DNA of 10,422 nt from Pseudomonadota bacterium (GTDB taxonomy: Bacteria > Pseudomonadota > Gammaproteobacteria > Pseudomonadales > Halieaceae): the NCBI GenBank assembly GCA_030591305.1, contig JAUVBI010000095.1, positions 1 to 10,422 on the forward strand, read 5' to 3'. The notes beneath the pieces are model-generated. The model was given only the letters and a program-made list of their open reading frames with translations, did no database searches and was not told where the DNA came from. A program made the position numbers and the translations under genes. Of the stretch, positions 1 to 5,684 are shown piece by piece. The number at the start of each line of letters is the position of its first letter. The stretch's first letter is position 1.

Positions 1-101
1 CCGCCACTACTGCCTCCACCACCGCCACAGGCAGCGATACCAAACAAAAATATAAGTGCAACAGTGAGTCGGCTGGTGAGATTGGCTAACCGAGTGATCA
101 T
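1..101 (-). CDS. Lipoprotein N-terminus, partial (cut by left edge)
   Basis: Reading the minus strand from an ATG at 101-99 gives 33 codons that stay open to the window edge. The start MITRLANLTSR is followed by a hydrophobic stretch (LTVALIFLFG) and then IAAC, a good type II signal-peptidase lipobox with the acylated cysteine at residue 25. After it comes a Gly/Ser run (CGGGGGSSGG), the flexible tether common in exported lipoproteins. An AAGGGG Shine-Dalgarno-like run lies about 7 bases upstream. The protein is therefore expected to be lipidated and exported across the inner membrane. The residue after the cysteine is Gly, not Asp, so retention in the inner membrane is not indicated, and an outer-membrane location is likely. 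Only the sorting signal is visible, so the function of the mature protein cannot be told. It is divergent from the glycosyltransferase gene. Confidence 0.82.
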   Translation of the reverse strand, partial: MITRLANLTSRLTVALIFLFGIAACGGGGGSSG

Positions 102-158
102 CTTTTTCCCCTTTTGCCCGCTATGCGCAGGTCTTATGTCCTGAAATGGTCTCTGTTG

Positions 159-186
159 ATTCTGAGGGGTTTAGCTTGAGAGTCAA
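159..186 (-). promoter_or_regulatory. Candidate sigma-70 promoter for the lipoprotein gene
   Basis: On the minus strand TTGACT (186-181) matches the -35 consensus in five of six positions. A 16-base spacer leads to CAGAAT (164-159), four of six for the -10 box. It would start a transcript near 152, with about 50 bases of leader before the ATG at 101. This is read by eye only and could be chance in an A+T-rich region. Confidence 0.3.
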
Positions 187-495
187 CCACCCAGACACGA
201 CATTTTTACACATTACCACGAGGTTATCATGAGTTAAAACAAAAACTCTATAAATAACAGAGTGATAGAGGCTTTTTGTGATTTTCTCCACAAACTAGAA
301 ATCGTGACTTATTACTAGTTTATTTTGGGTGCGGATGTAAAACGGGAAGATATATTCTAAATAGTTATAACTTGACACTCTAAAGACGTCCAAATACACC
401 CAGTAGTATGCGCCGATTCATTACCAATAACAGGAAAACAGCGGCAATGGGCAGTAAAAAAAAGCTGCGGTGAGGAGAATGCCGTGCCAAATCGA

Positions 496-523
496 TTGAA
501 TAGTTTTATGTGGCAAATATTAA
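496..523 (+). promoter_or_regulatory. Candidate sigma-70 promoter for the glycosyltransferase gene
   Basis: TTGAAT (496-501) and TATTAA (518-523) are separated by 16 bases and resemble -35 and -10 boxes. Transcription would begin near 530, about 35 bases before the ATG at 566. A rival signal is the extended -10-like TGATAAGAT at 550-558, which would start transcription almost exactly at the ATG. The two cannot be separated by eye. Confidence 0.3.
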
Positions 524-565
524 CAGCTGGACCAGAAGTTGTTGGCATCTGATAAGATTCGGCCT

Positions 566-1414
566 ATGAAAAACAAGCCCACGTCGACAACCCGTCTCTC
601 AGTATCAATTGTTCTTCACCACAATCCGGTAGAGTTGTTGTTGTCGACGATTAACAGCTTGTACAAGGCCTCCCTATTGGCCCTGGATGAAGGTCAGTTG
701 GAAAGCGTATCGGTGTTGCTTATTGATAACAGCCAAAGCCCGGCATACGGAGCCCAGGTGCGTGAAGCTTTGCAGGTGGTGCAATACGATGACTTTTTCT
801 TTTTGCATTACATAGAAGCGGAGGACAACAGGGGCTTTGGAGCAGGCCACAACCGGGTACTGGGAGAAATAAGCAGTGATTATCACCTGGTTCTCAACCC
901 CGATGTAGAGCTGGCCGATTCTGCACTTTCCAGGGGTTTGTCTTCCCTGCTTGATGATGCAACGCTAAGCCTTGTCAGTCCACGGGTTGTAGGTAGCACG
1001 GGTGAGCAGGAGTTTCTGTGTAAATCCTATCCTTCGGTATGGGTGCTATTGTTGCGGGCCTTTGCCCCGGCCGTTGTTCGGCGCTATTTTAAAACTCAGT
1101 TGGATATTTATGAAGTGCGGGAACTCTGTGAGGGCGATCAAGCCGGGGAGGTTTTACTGGCCAGTGGTTGCTTTATGCTGATGCGTTCGGATGCTTTCAT
1201 TGCGGCGGGCGGTTTTAATGAGAACTATTTTCTCTACTTTGAGGATTTTGATCTCTCGCTGCGCCTGGGTGAGCGGGGCCGCTTATTGTTTTGTCCGGCG
1301 ATGGAGATTACCCATCATGGGGGTTATGCTGCCAGTAAGGGGTTCCGGCATATCGGATTATTTATTAAATCCGGGGCTCGTTTCTTTAACGACCACGGCT
1401 GGAAATGGATATAG
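566..1414 (+). CDS. Family 2 glycosyltransferase, rhamnosyltransferase (WbbL)-like
   Basis: This 282-residue protein has a GT-A fold glycosyltransferase pattern. It begins with a beta strand (LSVSIVLHHN, 11-20), followed by LLIDNS (51-56), GFGAGHN (90-96) and the metal/nucleotide-site equivalent NPDVEL (111-116). The acceptor-side block ASGCFMLMR (199-207) leads into GGFNENYFLYFEDFDLSLR (215-233), whose acidic ED pair is the likely catalytic base region, and then a THHGG turn (249-253). This layout matches the WbbL/RfbF-type enzymes that move rhamnose or a related sugar from dTDP-sugar to a lipid-linked or polysaccharide acceptor at the cytoplasmic membrane face. The exact sugar and acceptor are not deducible. 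No membrane segment is seen. I prefer ATG 566; an in-frame TTG at 539 adds nine residues upstream of the domain. Neither start has a good Shine-Dalgarno. No other envelope-sugar genes are nearby, so it is an orphan. It may be read alone, because a promoter candidate for the next gene lies in the 82-base gap. Confidence 0.85.
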   Translation: MKNKPTSTTRLSVSIVLHHNPVELLLSTINSLYKASLLALDEGQLESVSVLLIDNSQSPAYGAQVREALQVVQYDDFFFLHYIEAEDNRGFGAGHNRVLGEISSDYHLVLNPDVELADSALSRGLSSLLDDATLSLVSPRVVGSTGEQEFLCKSYPSVWVLLLRAFAPAVVRRYFKTQLDIYEVRELCEGDQAGEVLLASGCFMLMRSDAFIAAGGFNENYFLYFEDFDLSLRLGERGRLLFCPAMEITHHGGYAASKGFRHIGLFIKSGARFFNDHGWKWI

Positions 1415-1429
1415 TGCGCGGAAGAAAGC

Positions 1430-1438
1430 TGCTAGAAT
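1430..1438 (+). promoter_or_regulatory. Candidate extended -10 promoter for holD-rimI
   Basis: TGCTAGAAT contains the TGn extension followed by TAGAAT, five of six for the -10 consensus. No good -35 box is seen at the right distance, which is usual for extended -10 promoters. Transcription would start near 1445 and give about 50 bases of leader before holD. An overlapping GATAAT at 1441-1446 is an alternative -10. Confidence 0.38.
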
Positions 1439-1496
1439 TCGATAATTCGAGTTCACTTTGTTGCCTGGCGAAAATTGAAGATGAAAGCCGTTACTT

Positions 1497-2189
1497 ATGC
1501 ATGAACTGAGTCGCAGATCCTACCTGGAATCCATGGGTATAGACTCCTATATATCCAGAAGGCAGCTACCGGGTGCAGCGCTCACGCAGCGGCTGGTCAT
1601 TAACCGTCGCGTGCCTGTTTCTGATGCCCCAGTAACCCCTGCGCCGGGTAAAGAGTCGAGTACAGCGACCGCGTTTCGCGAAGTCGTGAATACGGTGAAG
1701 TCACAGGTAGGTACCGCGCGCCCGGCACCCGCTACCCCCATTACAGAGCAAAATTCAGCTGCGGCTATGCCGGCCTTTACTATTGTCGCTGTTATCGCCG
1801 GTGATTGTTTGTGGCTCGAAGAGCTTTCGGGTTCCCCGGTATCCCGAGACCAGGTTCACTTGATTAGAGCGATGGCCAAAGCGCTTGCCCTGGAGGAGGG
1901 CGAACTCGATGTTAGCCAGTTTGATTGGCCTATTCACAGCAATGCGCAGCTGGATTTGGGGGAGGATGCAGTGCGTGCGGCCCTGGGTGGCTTTGTGCGG
2001 CGCAAGGTCGAGCAACGCAAGTGTCGCGGCCTAATTCTTCTGGGGAGTGCCTGTCAGAAAAGGTTGGATGTGGCTCAACTTGAAATCGGATATTGCCTGC
2101 ACACAGTTAGCACCAGCGACATGTTGCGCGACCCTCAGCTCAAAAAACAGGCATGGCTCGACCTGCAACCCCTGGTTAATCATTCTTGA
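1497..2189 (+). CDS. holD: DNA polymerase III psi subunit (HolD-like), enlarged
   Basis: Psi bridges the DNA polymerase III clamp loader to chi (HolC) and so to single-stranded-DNA-binding protein. The 230-residue product is longer than E. coli HolD (137). Its first residues, RRSYLESMGIDSYISRRQLPGA (6-27), align by eye with the chi-binding N-terminal peptide of E. coli psi (RRDWQLQQLGITQWSLRRPGAL). A low-complexity Ala/Pro/Thr/Ser segment (about 38-92) follows. The globular part then starts with FTIVAVIAGDCLWLEE (94-109), has a central block FDWPIHSNAQLDL (142-154), and ends in a segment (203-227, VSTSDMLRDPQ then AWLDLQPLV) that resembles the end of HolD. The extra length is mainly linker plus a longer helix pair. 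Position directly before rimI, with a 4-base overlap, is the classical holD-rimI order and supports the call. The Shine-Dalgarno is weak. A seven-codon frame (1481-1504) overlaps the start. Confidence 0.78.
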   Translation: MHELSRRSYLESMGIDSYISRRQLPGAALTQRLVINRRVPVSDAPVTPAPGKESSTATAFREVVNTVKSQVGTARPAPATPITEQNSAAAMPAFTIVAVIAGDCLWLEELSGSPVSRDQVHLIRAMAKALALEEGELDVSQFDWPIHSNAQLDLGEDAVRAALGGFVRRKVEQRKCRGLILLGSACQKRLDVAQLEIGYCLHTVSTSDMLRDPQLKKQAWLDLQPLVNHS

Positions 2190-2656
2190 AGTGGACGCTT
2201 CGCGCTGCTCATCGTGAAGACGCCTGTACTCTGGCAACGATTGATGCCGCAGCCTCTATTTATCCCTGGCCTGAATCACAGTTTGTTAGCGCCTGCTCGA
2301 GCGTCTCGGACCCACAGTTAACATCGTATCCAGAAAGCGTCCAACTACTGGAGGCGGACGGCGAAACCTGCGGCTTTGTCGTGTATTCACAGGTGATGGA
2401 TGACGGGTGTATCCACAATATTGCGGTGAACCCCCCATGGCAGGGGCAGGGAAAGGCCAGCATTCTTTTACAGGGCGTATTTGATACTCTTCTCAGCCGA
2501 GGCGCGCATCGCTGCCTGCTGGAGGTGCGGGAATCAAACACTGCAGGCAGAGGTTTGTACAAACACTTTAACTTCCAGGTCGACGGTGTGCGAAAAAAAT
2601 ACTACCCGACAGAAAATGGCAGAGAAGACGCACTCTTGATGTCAAAATTATTGTGA
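2186..2656 (+). CDS. rimI: Ribosomal protein S18 alanine N-acetyltransferase RimI
   Basis: RimI transfers acetyl from acetyl-CoA to the N-terminal alanine of ribosomal protein S18 in the cytoplasm. The 156-residue product is one GNAT domain. The acetyl-CoA-binding motif A is HNIAVNPPWQGQGKASILL (77-95), with the Q-x-x-G-x-G/A turn at QGQGKA (86-91). LLEVRESN (111-118) includes the conserved catalytic Glu113, and LY (124-125) holds the usual general-acid Tyr. The ending RKKYYPTENGREDALLM (136-152) is diagnostic of RimI and matches the E. coli RNYYPTTDGREDAIIM region. One small departure is NF at 129-130, where most GNATs have GF. The start is a TTG that overlaps the holD stop (TTGA), implying translational coupling. 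The next in-frame ATG would remove part of the domain. Length matches the family (about 148). Confidence 0.93.
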   Translation: MKWTLRAAHREDACTLATIDAAASIYPWPESQFVSACSSVSDPQLTSYPESVQLLEADGETCGFVVYSQVMDDGCIHNIAVNPPWQGQGKASILLQGVFDTLLSRGAHRCLLEVRESNTAGRGLYKHFNFQVDGVRKKYYPTENGREDALLMSKLL

Positions 2657-2666
2657 CAGCTATGAT
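2636..2666 (+). promoter_or_regulatory. Possible weak promoter before the acidic-protein gene
   Basis: TATGAT (2661-2666) is five of six for a -10 box. The nearest -35-like hexamer is TTGATG (2636-2641), with a long 19-base spacer. It lies across the rimI stop codon. If used, transcription would start near 2673. Read-through from holD-rimI is equally possible, since no terminator is seen in the 37-base gap. Confidence 0.22.
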
Positions 2667-2693
2667 ACAAGTGATTAAAAAAGGGAAACCCCA

Positions 2694-3095
2694 ATGAATA
2701 TACTGGAAACCGAATGGTGGAGCATGGCCCTGCCCCCCGAGTGGTGGGCAGAGTCGGAAGAAGAAAGCATTCTTGTCGGTGATCGCGATGACGTGGGTTG
2801 CCTGGAGTTCACCAGCTTACACAAGGAAAATGGCGAGTTTGAGCCGGCAGAAGTTTTAGCCATTGCCGAAGCGGAGTCCGAGCAGAAATTGACCTGGAAA
2901 CCACTGTCCCTGGGTGACTTTCAAGGCGTGGCAAGTTCATTTGTCGAAGAGGGAGCAGCAATCAGGGAGTGGTACCTCGCCAACGGAGCGCTGTTGCTAT
3001 TTATCACCTACAGCTGCGATGAAGACAACGGCGGTATGGATGATGCAGCGGTTAATGAAATTTTAGATACTCTGATGGTAGTCGTCAGCGAGTAG
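2694..3095 (+). CDS. Very acidic protein of unknown function with paired tryptophans
   Basis: I cannot assign a function. The 133-residue product has about 30 Asp/Glu and only about 5 Lys/Arg, so its predicted isoelectric point is very low. It begins with a repeated aromatic pattern: EWWSMALPPEWW (7-18) has two Trp pairs nine residues apart around a Pro-Pro turn. An EEES run (22-25), then GDRDDVGCLEF (29-39), HKENGEF and a longer helix-like part (50-66) follow, and a strand-like GALLLFITYSCDED segment sits near 98-111. There is no signal peptide or membrane segment, so it should be cytoplasmic. The alternating strand pattern recalls small Mog1/PsbP-like or DUF1795-like alpha-beta proteins, but this is only an impression. 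AAGGG at 2681-2685, 8 bases before the ATG, is a good ribosome site. It may belong to the holD-rimI transcript. Its coding pattern is convincing. Confidence 0.8.
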   Translation: MNILETEWWSMALPPEWWAESEEESILVGDRDDVGCLEFTSLHKENGEFEPAEVLAIAEAESEQKLTWKPLSLGDFQGVASSFVEEGAAIREWYLANGALLLFITYSCDEDNGGMDDAAVNEILDTLMVVVSE

Positions 3096-3130
3096 CAGCC
3101 TGTATCGGGAGGTATTTCCAGACTGCTACT
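3091..3130. repeat. 8-base inverted repeat over the acidic-gene stop codon
   Basis: AGTAGCAG (3091-3098) is perfectly complementary to CTGCTACT (3123-3130) across a 24-base loop. The left arm includes the stop codon of the acidic-protein gene. CTACTA (3126-3131) can instead pair with TAGTAG (3141-3146), so two hairpins compete. No T-run follows, so it is not a canonical intrinsic terminator, but it may contribute to 3' end formation. Confidence 0.35.
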
Positions 3131-3142
3131 AGCAACCAAGTA

Positions 3143-3258
3143 GTAGGGTTAGACGAAGAAAGCCTTTTACAGACCGTCTGCCGCAGGGACGCGGCAGCCG
3201 AGACCCCATGGATGGGTTCACGTCGTGTCTGAAAAAGGCTTTCTTCGTCTAACGCTAC
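3143..3258. repeat. Long imperfect palindrome between convergent operons
   Basis: Arms 3143-3174 and 3227-3258 are complementary at 30 of 32 positions. The core arms begin GTTAGACGAAGAAAGCC (3148 on) and end GGCTTTCTTCGTCTAAC (to 3253); the mismatches are at 3147/3254 and 3169/3232. The 52-base centre has its own hairpin, ctgccgc/gcggcag (3178-3184 with 3191-3197, 6-base loop), and then CCCATGGATGGG (3205-3216). The element fills most of the gap between the acidic gene and rsxE, which converge on it. Likely roles are a bidirectional transcript end or mRNA 3' stabiliser, or one copy of a dispersed repeat family. Neither side has a long T-run, and no clear target-site duplication flanks it. Confidence 0.85.
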
Positions 3259-3292
3259 GGACTTCTAAGTACAAGTTAGGAAACAACCACCC

Positions 3293-4006
3293 CTACGATA
3301 TATGCCCAGTAACCCGAACCCGCTTAGACCCCTTCACAGGCTTTTCCTTCAAGGCATTCTGCCGCTTTTTGATATTCATATCGATCAGGTTTTTACCGGC
3401 AATGATTAAACCGGTAAAAATAAAGGCGCCGGGAGGAAGTATGGCCAGCAGGAAGGACTGGTAGTCATTGATAAGCACCACCTTCCAGCCAGCCGCGCCG
3501 GGCCCAAACAGCAGGTCCATATTGGCAAACAAGGCGCCGGTGCCAATAAGTTCCCGCAGGGCGCCCAGCAGAACCAGAATGACAGCAAAGCCCGCCCCCA
3601 TAATAAAACCATCGTAGGCGGCAGGGGCAAGGCTGTTTTTACAGGCAAAGGCATCGGCTCGCCCGAGAATAACGCAGTTGGTGGTGATCAGGGGCAGAAA
3701 GATACCGAGAATCTGGTACAGCTCATAGGTGAATGCCTGCATCAGCAATTCGATACAGGTTACAGCCGCAGCGATAATCATCACGAACACCGGGAGCCTC
3801 ACCGCGTCGGAGACAATATTTCGAACCAGGGAGACTGATGCGTTAGAGCAGATCAAAACCATGGTAGTGGCGCTAGCCAGGCCGATAGCATTGACCACGC
3901 TGCCGGTGACCGCCAATAAAGGACACAGACCCAGCAATTGGACGATGGCCGGGTTGTTCTTCCACAGGCCGTTAAGAGACAGTTCGCGGTAGCTAGTCTG
4001 TGCCAT
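3293..4006 (-). CDS. rsxE: Electron transport complex subunit RsxE (RnfE)
   Basis: This is an integral inner-membrane subunit of the Rsx/Rnf complex, 237 residues against 231 in E. coli, with six predicted hydrophobic helices. It is homologous to RsxA with inverted topology. [10 protein letters not shown] (24-33, Cys28) and [14 protein letters not shown] (107-120, Cys111) are the paired half-helix motifs whose cysteines, with those of RsxA, are thought to hold an intramembrane [2Fe-2S] cluster. [20 protein letters not shown] near the C-terminus is typical. The tail is basic ([10 protein letters not shown] and KGSKRVRV), probably cytoplasmic. The ATG overlaps the rsxG stop by one base (TAATG), with AGAGGG about ten bases upstream. 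It is the last gene of the operon. The nth gene that follows rsxE in E. coli is not here; a palindrome and a convergent gene follow. Confidence 0.96.
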   Translation of the reverse strand: MAQTSYRELSLNGLWKNNPAIVQLLGLCPLLAVTGSVVNAIGLASATTMVLICSNASVSLVRNIVSDAVRLPVFVMIIAAAVTCIELLMQAFTYELYQILGIFLPLITTNCVILGRADAFACKNSLAPAAYDGFIMGAGFAVILVLLGALRELIGTGALFANMDLLFGPGAAGWKVVLINDYQSFLLAILPPGAFIFTGLIIAGKNLIDMNIKKRQNALKEKPVKGSKRVRVTGHIS

Positions 4007-4656
4007 TATTTATCACCCTCTTGCTGCATCGCAGCATTGGCGAACAAAATATTTCGCTGTGCGTCTGCGTATTGCAGTGCTCTGAGTGTTGCGGAAACCA
4101 CCGCCCGGGGTGTAATGGTAGCTCCGGTAAACTGGTCGAAGTGGCCTTTATCTTTTTTAACAGTCCATTGGGAGAGCTTGGGGTTTTGCAGTGATGTGCC
4201 GTCGAAACCCAGCACCCAATCAGATTTTTTGAGGTCGACTTTATCACCCAGCCCCGGTGTTTCCCGGTGGCTCAGTACCCGGACACCGGCGATACTGCCA
4301 TCGACATTGATACCTACAATCAGGTTTATATCACCGCTGTAACCATCGGTAGCGGTGACTGGAATAATAGCGGCGACGGCTTTACCGTCCTGCTTCGCCA
4401 GGTAAACTTGTTTTTCACCGCGAAGATTCAGACCCTCGGTAGAGGCATCTACCGCAATAATATCATCGAGCATTGAATTATTGTGGCGAGTTGCCGGCAC
4501 AATTTCCAGCAGGGCCTTTTCCTCGGCCTTGCGCTGTTCCACCGCGATACGGTCTTTGGTCAGTAAATAAGTGCCCGAGATCAGCAGTGTTGTACCCAGG
4601 GCAAACAGTGCCAGAAGGATACTGTTGCGTGTTATGGATTGTCCTAGAACTTGCAC
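4006..4656 (-). CDS. rsxG: Electron transport complex subunit RsxG (RnfG), FMN-carrying
   Basis: RsxG has one N-terminal membrane anchor and a periplasmic domain with covalently bound FMN. After a short lead, [20 protein letters not shown] (about 13-32) is the membrane helix. Then come [24 protein letters not shown], the strongly conserved [13 protein letters not shown], and [14 protein letters not shown] near the C-terminus. The second Thr of TGAT is the expected site of FMN phosphoester linkage by ApbE (family knowledge). I choose GTG 4656 as the start: it gives 216 residues (E. coli 206), lies 1 base after the rsxD stop, and has GAGGAT at 4669-4664 with a 7-base spacer. A longer frame opening at 4728 would overlap rsxD by about 70 bases and add a segment unlike the family. 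The stop shares one base with the rsxE ATG. Confidence 0.95.
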   Translation of the reverse strand: MQVLGQSITRNSILLALFALGTTLLISGTYLLTKDRIAVEQRKAEEKALLEIVPATRHNNSMLDDIIAVDASTEGLNLRGEKQVYLAKQDGKAVAAIIPVTATDGYSGDINLIVGINVDGSIAGVRVLSHRETPGLGDKVDLKKSDWVLGFDGTSLQNPKLSQWTVKKDKGHFDQFTGATITPRAVVSATLRALQYADAQRNILFANAAMQQEGDK

Positions 4657-4657
4657 C

Positions 4658-5683
4658 TTAGGTATCCTCGCCACGGTTGTGCCCATAGGTCCTGGGTTGT
4701 GTGTAGTGATCGATAAAGGGTGCGGCAAAGTTCATGATTAACACAGCAAATGCGATGGCGTCCGGGTAGTTGCCCCAGGCCCTGATCAGGTAGACCAGAA
4801 TGCCGATAAGCGCCCCGTAAATCAGGCGACCGCGCAGGGATACGGCCGAGGTAACCGGGTCGGTAACGATAAAGAATGCACCCAGCATGGTGGCACCACT
4901 GAGCCAGTGGAACAGCGGGGAGCCACCGCTGGCGGAGCTGCCCCCGTCATAGAACAGCGCGGCCATCAGGCCCAGGCTGGCCAGCATTGCCAGCGGGGCG
5001 TGCCAGGTGAAAATACGTTGATACAGCAGCCACAGGCCACCTCCCAGAAATGCGAGGTTTGCCCACTCCCATCCCAGCCCGGCCCAACGGCCAAACAGGG
5101 GCGATTGCTGCCATAAATCTTCCATCAGCAGGCTGTTGTTCTGCTTGAGTAGGTCCAGTGGTGTGGCCATGGTTACGCCGTCAAAAGTGGCCGGGGTGAA
5201 GCAGGCTTGCAGTGCATCCATCAGTCCCGGCAGCTCACCTGCCCCACGCGGTGCTGACCAGGCTGTCATTTGCACGGGAAAGGAAATCAATAGAATGACA
5301 TAGCCGACCATCGCCGGGTTAAAGGGGTTATAGCCCAGCCCGCCGTAGAGGTGCTTGGCAATGAGGATGGCGCTCGCTATGCCCACGGCAATCAGCCACC
5401 AGGGTGCGTAGGGCGGCAGGGCAATGCACAGCAGGGTTGCGGTTACCACCGCACTGTAATCCTTCAGGTAAAAGCTTACTGGGCGACGCCGTAACAGCAG
5501 TGCCATGGACTCAAAAGCCAGGGCCAGGGTGCAACCCCACAGGATATTCACCAGTGTACCGAAACCAAAAAAATGCGTGAGTACAATAATGCCGGGTATG
5601 GTGGCCAGCAGGACATTTTGCATGACCCGCGTGGTACTCATCGGGCCGTGTGCATGGGGTGATGTAATGCGCATCAATGCCAT
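4658..5683 (-). CDS. rsxD: Electron transport complex subunit RsxD (RnfD), flavinylated membrane protein
   Basis: This 341-residue polytopic inner-membrane subunit (E. coli about 352) carries covalent FMN. The start MALMRITSPHAHGP and the following TTRVMQNVLLATIPGI fit the family. LYGGLGYNPFNPAMVGYVILLISFPVQMT (112-140) is nearly invariant among RsxD/NqrB proteins. FDGVTMATPLDLL (167-179) is the flavinylation site, with Thr174 the predicted FMN-bearing residue, matching DGISQATPLD in E. coli. HWLSGATMLGAFFIVTDPVTSAV and RAWGNYPDAIAFAVLIMNFAAPFIDHYTQPRTYGH near the end are also typical. The E. coli insert before the flavin site is shorter here. The ATG lies one base after the rsxC stop (TGAcATG), with AGGAG about ten bases before it. 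It works with RsxG and ApbE, which is not encoded in this window. Confidence 0.97.
   Translation of the reverse strand: MALMRITSPHAHGPMSTTRVMQNVLLATIPGIIVLTHFFGFGTLVNILWGCTLALAFESMALLLRRRPVSFYLKDYSAVVTATLLCIALPPYAPWWLIAVGIASAILIAKHLYGGLGYNPFNPAMVGYVILLISFPVQMTAWSAPRGAGELPGLMDALQACFTPATFDGVTMATPLDLLKQNNSLLMEDLWQQSPLFGRWAGLGWEWANLAFLGGGLWLLYQRIFTWHAPLAMLASLGLMAALFYDGGSSASGGSPLFHWLSGATMLGAFFIVTDPVTSAVSLRGRLIYGALIGILVYLIRAWGNYPDAIAFAVLIMNFAAPFIDHYTQPRTYGHNRGEDT
4664..4669 (-). promoter_or_regulatory. Ribosome binding site that decides the rsxG start
   Basis: GAGGAT on the minus strand sits 7 bases before GTG 4656 and inside the last codons of rsxD. It is the best Shine-Dalgarno in the junction and favours GTG 4656 over upstream ATG or GTG codons. 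Confidence 0.65.
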
Positions 5684-5684
5684 G

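Larger units (their letters stand above)
102..538. other. Divergent intergenic region, no convincing gene
   Basis: This 437-base stretch is A+T-rich. It holds the presumed promoters of the divergent lipoprotein and glycosyltransferase genes. A small two-part hairpin is visible: gttat/ataac (223-227 with 254-258) outside gagtt/aactc (231-235 with 244-248). A second 7-base inverted repeat, aaactag/ctagttt, lies at 292-298 and 315-321. A perfect TTGACA occurs at 372-377, but the base-matched -10 position 17 bases on (TACACC) is poor. A 21-codon basic plus-strand reading frame (408-473) and a 63-codon minus-strand frame (357-548) are open, but neither has a ribosome site or recognisable protein features. 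I see no tRNA, riboswitch or insertion sequence. Confidence 0.6.

Noticed and set aside
372..400. Perfect TTGACA -35 box at 372-377
   Set aside because: The hexamer 17 bases downstream (TACACC) matches the -10 consensus at only three positions, and no convincing gene follows closely.
408..473. 21-codon basic plus-strand frame (MRRFITNNRK...)
   Set aside because: It has no Shine-Dalgarno and only a weak promoter upstream. A short Lys/Arg-rich frame is expected by chance in A-rich DNA.
357..548. 63-codon minus-strand open frame in the intergenic region
   Set aside because: It has no ribosome site, no recognisable protein pattern and unusual composition. It overlaps the likely promoter of the glycosyltransferase.
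539..565. TTG 539 as the start of the glycosyltransferase
   Set aside because: The added nine residues lie outside the conserved domain and no ribosome site supports TTG. ATG 566 is preferred, though not proven.
3143..3258. Palindrome as a transposon-derived miniature element with target-site duplication
   Set aside because: No matching direct repeat is visible at either edge and no transposase is nearby, so the mobile-element label is not supported; only the repeat is reported.
3096..3292. Canonical intrinsic terminators for the two convergent operons
   Set aside because: Hairpins are present, but no run of T follows them on either strand.
4657..4728. Upstream extension of rsxG to 4728
   Set aside because: It would overlap rsxD by about 70 bases and add residues unlike RsxG. 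GTG 4656 has a strong ribosome site and gives the family length.
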